This document shows, piece by piece, positions 1 through 6,971 of a stretch of 6,971 nt of DNA. The DNA comes from Methylothermaceae bacterium. GTDB taxonomy: Bacteria > Pseudomonadota > Gammaproteobacteria > Methylococcales > Methylothermaceae. The stretch spans positions 1 through 6,971 of the forward strand of contig JALVSV010000073.1 of NCBI GenBank assembly GCA_027024125.1, in the 5' to 3' direction. Both the position numbers and the translations under genes were made by a program. Under the pieces are notes generated by a model. It had not been told where the DNA came from and did not search any database. It saw only the letters and a list, made by a program, of their open reading frames with translations. Position 1 is the stretch's first letter; each line of letters opens with the position of its first letter.

Positions 1-3
1 CAT
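1..3 (-). CDS. Possible start codon of the next gene (30S ribosomal protein S12 expected by synteny)
   Basis: The last three minus-strand bases are ATG, preceded by AAGGGGGG at 7-14; AAGG (11-14) is 7 bases from the ATG, a reasonable ribosome site. In many gammaproteobacteria outside Enterobacterales, rpoC is followed by rpsL, rpsG, fusA and tuf, so rpsL is the expected gene. No coding sequence beyond the start codon is in the window, so the product is an inference from gene order alone. Confidence 0.4.
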
Positions 4-106
4 CCGCCCCCCTTGCCGAGGCTTTCAAATCAGACCACCTGCCTCTCCTGCCAATCCAATGGCGTGGTCTTGCAGCCTGATTGTGTACAAGCCGGGCGGA
101 AACCCT
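4..106 (-). other. Spacer downstream of rpoC
   Basis: About 103 bases between the rpoC stop and the ATG at the window edge. It contains an inverted repeat with a nested small stem (32-70) and most of one arm of a short inverted repeat around the rpoC stop codon. No hairpin followed by a T run is present, so I see no intrinsic terminator. The best promoter-like pair on the minus strand (TTGAAG at 105-110 and CACAAT at 80-85, 19 bases apart) is weak. Read-through from rpoC into the next gene is the simplest reading. Confidence 0.7.
32..70 (-). repeat. Inverted repeat with nested stem (possible RNA hairpin)
   Basis: AGACCAC at 32-38 is the perfect reverse complement of GTGGTCT at 64-70 (7 bp). 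Inside it, GCCA at 50-53 pairs with TGGC at 60-63 around a 6-base loop, leaving an asymmetric unpaired stretch at 39-49. In RNA this could fold as a bulged hairpin in the leader between rpoC and the next gene. There is no T run after it, so it is not a standard terminator. A 7-bp match in a 100-base spacer could still be chance. Confidence 0.4.
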
Positions 107-115
107 TCAAGGGTT
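101..115 (-). repeat. Short inverted repeat centred on the rpoC stop codon
   Basis: AACCCT and AGGGTT flank the central TGA, which is the rpoC stop codon, giving a 6-bp perfect stem with a 3-base loop. A tight hairpin here would begin in the last two sense codons. No T run follows it, so it is not a canonical terminator. It may be a transcript-stabilising element or simply chance. Confidence 0.4.
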
Positions 116-3100
116 CAGGGCCTTCTTCAGCGCCTCTTCCACCTGTTCGGTGTCGATCGTTTCCACTCCGGCCTCAGGTGCCACGACCATGGTGCGCTTG
201 CGCTTCCTCTCGCGATGATAGGCCAAACCTGTTCCCGCTGGAATCAATCGTCCAACGATGACGTTCTCCTTCAGACCATGCAGATCATCACGCAGCCCCC
301 TGACTGCGGCGTCGGTCAAAACGCGGGTGGTCTCCTGGAAAGAAGCCGCCGAAATGAAGGACTTGGTCGCCAGGGAAGCCTTGGTGATCCCCAGCAACAC
401 CGGCAGGAAAACTGCAGGCCGCTTGCCTTCCTTTTCCACTTTTTCATTCTCTTCCAGTACTTCCGAGCGCTCCACCTGCTCGCCCACCAGATATTGGGTA
501 TCACCCGGATCGGTGATCTCGACCTTACGCAGCATTTGGCGGATGATCACCTCAATGTGCTTGTCATTGATACCGACCCCCTGCAGCCGATACACATCCT
601 GGATTTCCTTGACCAGATAAGCAGCCAATTCCTCCACTCCACGAAGACGCAGGATATCATGAGGAGTGAGCTCACCTTCGGCGATGGTTTCACCCTTTTC
701 CACAAATTCCCCTTCGAACACCGTGATATGGCGCCATTTGGGAATCAGGGTTTCGTGCTGGTGACCCTCGGCATCGGTGATGACCAAGCGTCGTTTGCCC
801 TTGGTCTCCTTGCCGAAACTCACCGTTCCGGTCGCTTCCGCCAGGATTGCAGGATCCTTGGTCTTACGGGCTTCGAACAAATCGGCAACCCTGGGCAAAC
901 CACCGGTGATATCCCGGGTCTTGGTGGATTCCTGGGGAATTCTGGCAATCACATCACCCACCTCGACCTTTTCCCCATCGTGTACGTTCACGATCGCCCC
1001 ACCAGGGAGAAAGTACTGGGCCGGAATTTCTGTACCTGGGATGTAAACCTCGTTGCCCTCTTCATCCACCAACTTGATCAACGGCCTCAGATCACGGCCG
1101 GCAGCCGGTCGCATCTTGGGGTCGATGATCACCATGGAACTCAGGCCGGTCACCTCGTCGGATTGCTCATGGACTGTCACCCCCTCGATGAAATTATCGA
1201 GTTTGGCGATACCACTGACTTCGGTGATCACCGGATGGGTATGAGGATCCCAGGTGGCCACAACGTCTCCCATACTGACCTTGGAACCGTCTTCCACATT
1301 CAGGATGGCACCATAGGGAACCTTGTAACGCTCACGCTCCCGGCCATATTCATCAATCACGCTGATTTCCCCGGAACGGGACACCGCGACCAATTTACCC
1401 TCTTTGTTGCGCACCGTCTTCAGGTTGCTCACTCGAATGGTCCCCGAAGACTTGACCTCGACACTGGAAATGGCAGCCGATCTGGACGCCGCGCCCCCGA
1501 TATGGAAGGTCCGCATGGTCAACTGAGTGCCTGGCTCACCGATGGACTGGGCTGCGATGACGCCCACCGCCTCACCGACACTCACCCTGTGCCCACGCCC
1601 GAGATCCCGGCCGTAGCACATGGAGCACACGCCATAACGGGTATCACAGGTAATCACTGAGCGCACCAGAATCTGCTCGACGCTATGTTCCTCCAGCTCC
1701 CTGACGATACGTTCATCGAGCAAGGTATTGGCGTTCACGATGACTTCCTTGGTTTTGGGATCGAGCACGTCTTCTGCGACGACCCGCCCGAGCACCCGCT
1801 CGGAAAGGGGCTCGACCACATCCCCGCCCTCGATGATCGGGGCCATGGTAATGCCATTGGATGTCCCACAATCCTCTTCGGTAATCACCAAATCCTGCCC
1901 GACATCCACGAGACGCCTGGTCAGATAACCGGAGTTGGCGGTTTTGAGTGCGGTATCGGCAAGACCCTTACGTGCCCCATGGGTCGAAATGAAATATTGA
2001 AGCACGTTCAATCCCTCGCGGAAATTGGCCGTGATCGGCGTCTCGATAATGGAGCCGTCGGGTTTGGCCATCAGCCCTCGCATGCCCGCCAACTGCCTGA
2101 TCTGGGCTGCAGAACCACGGGCTCCGGAATCGGCCATCATGAAAATGGAGTTGAACGACTTCTGCTTGACCACCTTGCCTTCACTATCGACAACTTCTTC
2201 CTCACCGAGCACCTGCATCATGGCTTTCGCCACCTGTTCGTTGGCATGGGACCAGATATCCACCACCTTGTTATAGCGTTCACCATCGGTCACCAACCCT
2301 TGCTCGTATTGGCGCTGAATTTCCATGACTTCCTTTTCGGCAGTCTGGATGATCCTTTCCTTTTCCGGTGGAATGACCATGTCTTCTATCCCAAAGGACA
2401 CCCCTGCCCGGGTGGAGTTGGAGAAGCCCAGATACATCAGCTGGTCGGCAAACACCACCGTGGCCTTCAAACCCAAGGCCCTGTAACTGACGTTGATCAC
2501 ATTGGAGATGGCTTTTTTGGTCATGTCCTGGTTGACCAGATCAAAAGACAGGCCTTCGGGCACGATATCCCAGATCAGAGCGCGCCCTACGGTCGTGTCC
2601 ACTATCCGGCGACGTTCCGTGATCGAACCGTCCTCCTCCTTGATCTTTTCGTCAATCCGCAACTTGATCTTGGTGTGGACTGACACCATCTTATGATCCA
2701 GGGCCTGCCGCACCTCGTCCACATCGGCGAACACGATCCCCTCTCCGGGTGCGTTGATGCGCTCCCGGCTCATGTAATAAAGGCCCAGCACGATATCCTG
2801 GGTGGGATGGATGATGGGCTCACCGTTGGCCGGCGAGAGAATGTTGTTGGATGACATCATCAGAGCACGTGCCTCGAGTTGGGCTTCCAACGACAAAGGC
2901 ACATGAACCGCCATCTGGTCACCGTCAAAGTCGGCATTGAAGGCAGTACAGACCAAAGGATGCAGCTGAATCGCCTTGCCTTCGATCAGTACCGGCTCGA
3001 ATGCCTGGATGCCCAGTCTATGAAGGGTCGGCGCCCGGTTCAGCATCACCGGATGTTCACGGATGACATCATCCAGGATATCCCAAACCTCCGCTTCCTC

Positions 3101-4309
3101 CCTTTCCACCATGCGCTTGGCTGCCTTGATGGTGGTGGCGATGCCCTGAGCCTGCAGTTTGCCAAAAATAAAAGGCTTGAACAATTCGAGCGCCATCTTC
3201 TTGGGCAACCCGCATTGATGCAGCCTCAATGTCGGTCCCACCACAATCACCGAGCGTCCGGAATAATCGACACGTTTACCCAAGAGGTTCTGGCGGAAAC
3301 GCCCCTGTTTGCCTTTGATCATGTCTGCCAGGGATTTCAGCGGCCGCTTGTTGGTTCCGGTGATGGCACGCCCGCGACGACCATTGTCCAGCAACGCATC
3401 CACCGCCTCCTGTAACATTCGTCGCTCATTGCGCACGATGATGTCGGGCGCATTGAGTTCGAGCAACCTACGCAAGCGGTTGTTACGATTGATCACCCGG
3501 CGATACAGATCGTTCAGGTCCGAGGTGGCGAAACGCCCACCATCGAGTGGTACCAAAGGCCTGAGATCAGGTGGCAATACCGGCAATACGTTGAGAATCA
3601 TCCACTCGGGGCGGTTGTTGGAATTCAGGAACGCCTCGATCAGCTTGAGCCGTTTGGACAACTTGCGTATTTTGGTTTCAGATCCAGTAAGCTCTATCTC
3701 CTCACGCAGGGTGGCCACTTCCGATTTCAGGTCCAGGGACTTGAGCAGCTCCTGGATCGCCTCTGCCCCCATTTTTGCCGCGAAATCATCCCCGTGCTCT
3801 TCCACCGCCTCGAGATACTCCTCATCGGTCAGAAGTTGTCCACGCTCGAGGGAAGTCAGGCCCGGATCGGTCACCACGAAGGATTCAAAGTACAATACCC
3901 TCTCCACTTCCCTCATGGTCATGTCGAGCATCAAAGCAATACGTGAGGGTAGCGATTTGAGAAACCAGATATGGGCCACGGGACTGGCCAGCTCGATATG
4001 CCCCATGCGCTCACGGCGCACTTTGGCCAACGTCACTTCAACCCCGCACTTTTCACAGATCACGCCACGGTGTTTCAGCCGTTTGTACTTTCCGCACAGA
4101 CACTCATAATCATTCACCGGTCCAAAGATCTTGGCGCAGAACAACCCGTCGCGTTCAGGCTTGAAGGTCCGATAGTTGATGGTTTCCGGCTTCTTGACCT
4201 CGCCATAGGACCACGAACGAATCATGTCTGGAGAGGCAAGACCGATACGAATGGCATCGAACTCCTCGACCTGACTCTGCCTTTTCAAGAATTTGATGAG
4301 ATCTTTCAA
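107..4309 (-). CDS. rpoC: RNA polymerase beta-prime subunit, complete (1400 aa)
   Basis: Beta-prime subunit of RNA polymerase; it carries the catalytic magnesium site and contacts sigma and DNA. Its 1400 residues compare with 1407 in E. coli, and numbering is identical to about residue 940. Seen in order: zinc site 1 (C70, C72, C85, C88; 4046-4102); sigma-binding clamp helices (about 262-309); rudder and switch region (about 308-350); catalytic NADFDGD at 458-464 (2918-2938); rim helices ([10 protein letters not shown], 677-686); bridge helix (about 769-804); zinc site 2 (C814, C888, C895, C898); trigger loop with M932, R933 and H936 (about 1500-1516); the SI3 insertion typical of proteobacteria (about 943-1130); and a C-terminal segment with [15 protein letters not shown] and [17 protein letters not shown]. 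The last ~35 residues diverge from E. coli and begin with a basic run, RERKRKR. The start is TTG: no ATG or GTG lies between it and the upstream in-frame TGA, and the protein then begins MKDLIKFLK as in the family. The stop is TGA at 107-109. It follows rpoB by 55 bases, probably in one operon. Confidence 0.99.
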   Translation of the reverse strand: MKDLIKFLKRQSQVEEFDAIRIGLASPDMIRSWSYGEVKKPETINYRTFKPERDGLFCAKIFGPVNDYECLCGKYKRLKHRGVICEKCGVEVTLAKVRRERMGHIELASPVAHIWFLKSLPSRIALMLDMTMREVERVLYFESFVVTDPGLTSLERGQLLTDEEYLEAVEEHGDDFAAKMGAEAIQELLKSLDLKSEVATLREEIELTGSETKIRKLSKRLKLIEAFLNSNNRPEWMILNVLPVLPPDLRPLVPLDGGRFATSDLNDLYRRVINRNNRLRRLLELNAPDIIVRNERRMLQEAVDALLDNGRRGRAITGTNKRPLKSLADMIKGKQGRFRQNLLGKRVDYSGRSVIVVGPTLRLHQCGLPKKMALELFKPFIFGKLQAQGIATTIKAAKRMVEREEAEVWDILDDVIREHPVMLNRAPTLHRLGIQAFEPVLIEGKAIQLHPLVCTAFNADFDGDQMAVHVPLSLEAQLEARALMMSSNNILSPANGEPIIHPTQDIVLGLYYMSRERINAPGEGIVFADVDEVRQALDHKMVSVHTKIKLRIDEKIKEEDGSITERRRIVDTTVGRALIWDIVPEGLSFDLVNQDMTKKAISNVINVSYRALGLKATVVFADQLMYLGFSNSTRAGVSFGIEDMVIPPEKERIIQTAEKEVMEIQRQYEQGLVTDGERYNKVVDIWSHANEQVAKAMMQVLGEEEVVDSEGKVVKQKSFNSIFMMADSGARGSAAQIRQLAGMRGLMAKPDGSIIETPITANFREGLNVLQYFISTHGARKGLADTALKTANSGYLTRRLVDVGQDLVITEEDCGTSNGITMAPIIEGGDVVEPLSERVLGRVVAEDVLDPKTKEVIVNANTLLDERIVRELEEHSVEQILVRSVITCDTRYGVCSMCYGRDLGRGHRVSVGEAVGVIAAQSIGEPGTQLTMRTFHIGGAASRSAAISSVEVKSSGTIRVSNLKTVRNKEGKLVAVSRSGEISVIDEYGRERERYKVPYGAILNVEDGSKVSMGDVVATWDPHTHPVITEVSGIAKLDNFIEGVTVHEQSDEVTGLSSMVIIDPKMRPAAGRDLRPLIKLVDEEGNEVYIPGTEIPAQYFLPGGAIVNVHDGEKVEVGDVIARIPQESTKTRDITGGLPRVADLFEARKTKDPAILAEATGTVSFGKETKGKRRLVITDAEGHQHETLIPKWRHITVFEGEFVEKGETIAEGELTPHDILRLRGVEELAAYLVKEIQDVYRLQGVGINDKHIEVIIRQMLRKVEITDPGDTQYLVGEQVERSEVLEENEKVEKEGKRPAVFLPVLLGITKASLATKSFISAASFQETTRVLTDAAVRGLRDDLHGLKENVIVGRLIPAGTGLAYHRERKRKRTMVVAPEAGVETIDTEQVEEALKKALNP

Positions 4310-4364
4310 AGCTTCAGCTCCCGCTAGATTGGTAAAATTTGCTTGGATTCAGGATGGGCTGGTT
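4310..4364 (-). other. rpoB-rpoC intergenic spacer
   Basis: Fifty-five bases between the rpoB TGA and the rpoC TTG. Apart from the GGGAG ribosome site it holds an AT-rich stretch (AAATTTTACC). I see no GC-rich hairpin followed by a T run and no recognisable promoter, which fits co-transcription of rpoB and rpoC. Confidence 0.85.
4318..4322 (-). promoter_or_regulatory. Ribosome binding site of rpoC (supports TTG start)
   Basis: On the minus strand GGGAG lies 8 bases before the TTG at 4307-4309, a good Shine-Dalgarno match and distance. The frame upstream of the TTG runs only 13 codons back to a TGA and has no ATG or GTG, so this site decides in favour of the TTG as the translation start. Confidence 0.75.
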
Positions 4365-6971
4365 TCAATCCTGCTCCAGCTCGATATTGATGGCCAGAGC
4401 ACGGATTTCCTTGATCAACACCTTGAAGGACTCGGGCATTCCCGCTTCCATACGGTAGTCACCATCGACGATGTTCTTGTACATCTTGGTACGCCCCACC
4501 ACGTCGTCAGACTTGACCGTCAGCATTTCCTGCAATGTATAGGCTGCACCATAGGCCTCCAGCGCCCATACTTCCATTTCTCCAAACCTCTGGCCACCGA
4601 ACTGGGCCTTCCCTCCCAGTGGTTGTTGGGTCACCAGACTGTATGGTCCAGTGGAACGGGCATGCATCTTGTCGTCCACCAAATGATTAAGCTTGAGCAT
4701 GTACATATAACCTACGGTGACGTCACGCTCGAAGCTATCCCCGGTCCGGCCATCGTACAGTCTGGTCTGACCACTCTCCGGTAGATCGGCAAGGCGCAGC
4801 AAAGTCTTGATCTCATCTTCGGTCGCGCCATCGAAAACCGGGGTGGCCATCGGCACGCCTTCCCTCAAATTACGCGCCAATTCGAGAATCTCTTCGTCAG
4901 AAAAGCTGGCCAGGTCTTCCTTGCGCCCACTGTGGTTATACACCTGATCGAGGAAATCACGTAATTCCTGTATTTTGGCCTTGGCCTCCAGCATCCGACC
5001 AATCTTGATCCCCAGGCCCTTGGCCGCCCATCCCAAATGGGTCTCGAGCACTTGGCCGACATTCATTCGTGAAGGCACACCAAGGGGATTGAGGACAATA
5101 TCGACCGGTGTTCCGTCTTCCAGATAGGGCATATCCTCAACCGGTACAATCTGTGAAATCACCCCCTTGTTACCGTGTCGCCCGGCCATCTTGTCACCAG
5201 GCTGGATACGCCGCTTGACGGCCAGATAGACTTTGACCATCTTGAGCACTCCGGGAGGAAGATCGTCCCCCATTGTAATCTTGGCCTTCTTCTCCTCGAA
5301 CCGCACATCCATGTCCTTACGCAGCTTCTCCAACTGTTCGGAAATCGCTTCCAGCTGCAGATTGAGATCTTCATCCTGAAGGCGAATCTTCAACCACTCT
5401 GCGGCATTCAACCCATCCAGATACTCTGCGGTGATTTCATTGCCATTACGCAATCCACCTGGACCTGATTCAGCTGTCTTGCCTAGCAACATCTGCCGGA
5501 TTCGCTGGAAGATATCCTGCTCAACGATTTTGAGCTGATCACCCAGGTCCTTGCGCACCTTTTCCAGCTGGGCATGCTCGATTGCCTTGGCCCGTGCATC
5601 TTTCTCCACCCCATCGCGGGTAAAGACCTGCACATCGATGACAGTCCCTGACATTCCTGAGGGCACTCTCAGCGAAGTGTCCTTCACATCGGAAGCCTTC
5701 TCCCCGAAAATGGCTCGGAGCAGCTTCTCTTCCGGGGTTAACTGGGTTTCACCCTTGGGTGTCACCTTACCCACCAGAATATCGCCTTCCTTGACTTCGG
5801 CACCGATGTACACGATTCCGGATTCATCGAGTTTCGCCAAAGCGGATTCACCCACATTGGGAATATCGGCCGTAATCTCTTCAGGGCCCAATTTGGTATC
5901 CCGGGCCACACAAGTCTTTTCTTCTATGTGGATGGTGGTGTAACGGTCTTCCTCAACCACTCGTTCCGATATCAGGATGGAATCCTCAAAGTTGTATCCA
6001 TGCCAAGGCATAAATGCCACCAGAAGATTCTGGCCCAATGCCAGTTCCCCCATATCGGTGGAGGCACCATCAGCCAGAATGTCACCACGGGCAATACAGT
6101 CGCCAGGGTGGACCAGTGGTTTCTGATTGATGCAGGTGTTTTGGTTGGATCGGGTGTACTTGGTCAGATTGTAGATGTCGACCCCGGGTTCCCCCGCTTC
6201 TGTCTCTTCATCGTTCACCCGGACCACAATCCTGGCCGCATCGACCGAAACGACTTCCCCGCCGCGTCTCGCCACCACCGCAGTGCCAGAATCACGCGCC
6301 ACGATGCGCTCCATGCCTGTCCCCACCAGAGGTTTTTGCGAGCGCAACATGGGAACCGCCTGACGCTGCATATTGGAACCCATCAGGGCACGGTTGGCAT
6401 CGTCATGCTCCAGGAAAGGAATCAATGAAGCCGCCACCGAAACGATCTGCTTCGGAGAGATATCCATAAACTGGACCATCTCGGGAGAGGCGAGGGTAAA
6501 CTCATTCTTGTGCCGGCTGGATACCATTTCGTCAATCAATCGCCCATCTTCGTCCACACTGGCACCGGCCTGGGCGATCACATAATCGCTTTCCTCGATA
6601 GCGGAGAGATACTGGATCTCATCAGTCACCCGCCCCTCTTCCACTTTGCGATAGGCCGTTTCGAGAAATCCGTAGTGATTGGTGCGGGAATACACGGCCA
6701 GCGAGTTGATCAACCCGATATTTGGCCCTTCAGGGGTTTCGATTGGGCACAGACGGCCATAATGAGTGGGATGGACATCGCGCACCTCAAATCCTGCCCG
6801 CTCTCTGGACAACCCTCCTGGCCCCAGTGCCGACACCCGGCGTTTGTGGGTAATCTCCGACAAAGGATTGTTCTGATCCATGAACTGGGACAACTGGCTG
6901 GAGCCGAAAAATTCCTTGATCGCCGCCACCACAGGTTTGGCATTGATGACTTCCTGTGGTGTATAGCCCTC
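4365..6971 (-). CDS. rpoB: RNA polymerase beta subunit, C-terminal 868 residues (5' end cut by window)
   Basis: Beta subunit of DNA-directed RNA polymerase, which with beta-prime forms the catalytic cleft. The frame is open through the right edge; the first visible codon matches about E. coli residue 485, so the N-terminal third lies outside. The GTG at 6930-6932 is an internal valine, not a start. Visible in order: rifampicin-pocket/fork region ([10 protein letters not shown], 6825-6899); NFEDSI at about 5976-5993 with the acidic pair equal to E. coli E813/D814; the flap; a large charged, coiled-coil-like lineage insertion (about 5259-5612); [12 protein letters not shown] (about 5163-5198) with lysines equal to K1065 and K1073; KLNHLVDDK with the H1237 equivalent; and the C-terminal clamp/anchor segment ending IELEQD, TGA stop. 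The visible part is 10 residues longer than E. coli's, from about +13 in the flap insertion and -3 near the SFSDEE motif. No frameshift or missing key residue was seen. The family call is certain; the gammaproteobacterial placement comes from remembered homologues. Confidence 0.99.
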   Translation of the reverse strand, partial: EGYTPQEVINAKPVVAAIKEFFGSSQLSQFMDQNNPLSEITHKRRVSALGPGGLSRERAGFEVRDVHPTHYGRLCPIETPEGPNIGLINSLAVYSRTNHYGFLETAYRKVEEGRVTDEIQYLSAIEESDYVIAQAGASVDEDGRLIDEMVSSRHKNEFTLASPEMVQFMDISPKQIVSVAASLIPFLEHDDANRALMGSNMQRQAVPMLRSQKPLVGTGMERIVARDSGTAVVARRGGEVVSVDAARIVVRVNDEETEAGEPGVDIYNLTKYTRSNQNTCINQKPLVHPGDCIARGDILADGASTDMGELALGQNLLVAFMPWHGYNFEDSILISERVVEEDRYTTIHIEEKTCVARDTKLGPEEITADIPNVGESALAKLDESGIVYIGAEVKEGDILVGKVTPKGETQLTPEEKLLRAIFGEKASDVKDTSLRVPSGMSGTVIDVQVFTRDGVEKDARAKAIEHAQLEKVRKDLGDQLKIVEQDIFQRIRQMLLGKTAESGPGGLRNGNEITAEYLDGLNAAEWLKIRLQDEDLNLQLEAISEQLEKLRKDMDVRFEEKKAKITMGDDLPPGVLKMVKVYLAVKRRIQPGDKMAGRHGNKGVISQIVPVEDMPYLEDGTPVDIVLNPLGVPSRMNVGQVLETHLGWAAKGLGIKIGRMLEAKAKIQELRDFLDQVYNHSGRKEDLASFSDEEILELARNLREGVPMATPVFDGATEDEIKTLLRLADLPESGQTRLYDGRTGDSFERDVTVGYMYMLKLNHLVDDKMHARSTGPYSLVTQQPLGGKAQFGGQRFGEMEVWALEAYGAAYTLQEMLTVKSDDVVGRTKMYKNIVDGDYRMEAGMPESFKVLIKEIRALAINIELEQD

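Noticed and set aside
80..110. Promoter-like pair (TTGAAG, CACAAT) on the minus strand after rpoC
   Set aside because: Only 4 of 6 matches in each box and a 19-base spacer, with the first box overlapping the rpoC stop codon; too weak to call.
59..1660. 533-codon plus-strand open frame opposite the 3' part of rpoC, as a possible gene
   Set aside because: It lies exactly codon-on-codon antisense to rpoC, its product is low-complexity and unrelated to any family I recognise, and its openness follows from the lack of TTA, CTA and TCA codons in rpoC.
1685..2683. 332-codon plus-strand open frame opposite mid-rpoC
   Set aside because: Same antisense register and same codon-avoidance explanation; it ends at a TCA serine codon of rpoC.
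3309..4109. 266-codon plus-strand open frame opposite the 5' part of rpoC
   Set aside because: Serine- and arginine-rich shadow translation of a highly conserved rpoC region; no domain recognisable.
4310..4364. Terminator or attenuator between rpoB and rpoC
   Set aside because: No GC-rich stem followed by a T run on the minus strand; the AT-rich part is not preceded by a hairpin.
5259..5612. Charged coiled-coil-like insertion in beta as a foreign or fused domain
   Set aside because: This is the known proteobacterial flap insertion of the beta subunit, in its usual place; it is not a fusion.
4365..6932. GTG at 6930-6932 as the start of a short beta subunit
   Set aside because: The frame continues upstream to the window edge with conserved beta residues ([10 protein letters not shown]), so this is an internal valine of a truncated view of rpoB.

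Overview
The window holds ordinary bacterial core transcription machinery. Two genes on the minus strand read from high to low coordinates: the C-terminal two-thirds of rpoB (RNA polymerase beta subunit), cut by the right edge, and then a complete rpoC (beta-prime subunit). After a spacer of about 100 bases, a possible start codon for the next gene lies exactly at the left edge. Both proteins align almost gap-free, from memory, with the gammaproteobacterial subunits. The first ~940 residues of beta-prime keep E. coli numbering exactly (zinc cysteines 70/72/85/88 and 814/888/895/898, NADFDGD at 458-464). The beta subunit has the longer Pseudomonas-type form of the lineage insertion in the flap region, not the short Enterobacterales form. 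The source is therefore most likely a gammaproteobacterium outside Enterobacterales with moderate GC; I cannot place it further.

Layout: 6971-4365 is rpoB (partial, 868 codons plus stop). 4364-4310 is a 55-base spacer with a Shine-Dalgarno sequence and no visible terminator. 4309-107 is rpoC (1400 codons, TTG start). 106-4 is a spacer with two small inverted repeats and no convincing promoter. 3-1 is an ATG preceded by a purine-rich ribosome site, probably the next gene of the cluster (rpsL by gammaproteobacterial gene order, but no coding sequence is visible). The short rpoB-rpoC spacing and shared direction point to one transcript, giving coupled synthesis of the two large subunits that together form the polymerase active-site cleft.

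I found no mobile element, CRISPR array, RNA gene, defence system or novel system. The many plus-strand open frames, up to 533 codons, are shadows caused by avoidance of TTA, CTA and TCA codons in the real genes. The points worth a second look are small: the TTG start of rpoC, inverted repeats in the rpoC downstream spacer, the extended beta insertion, and conserved ppGpp- and rifampicin-site residues.
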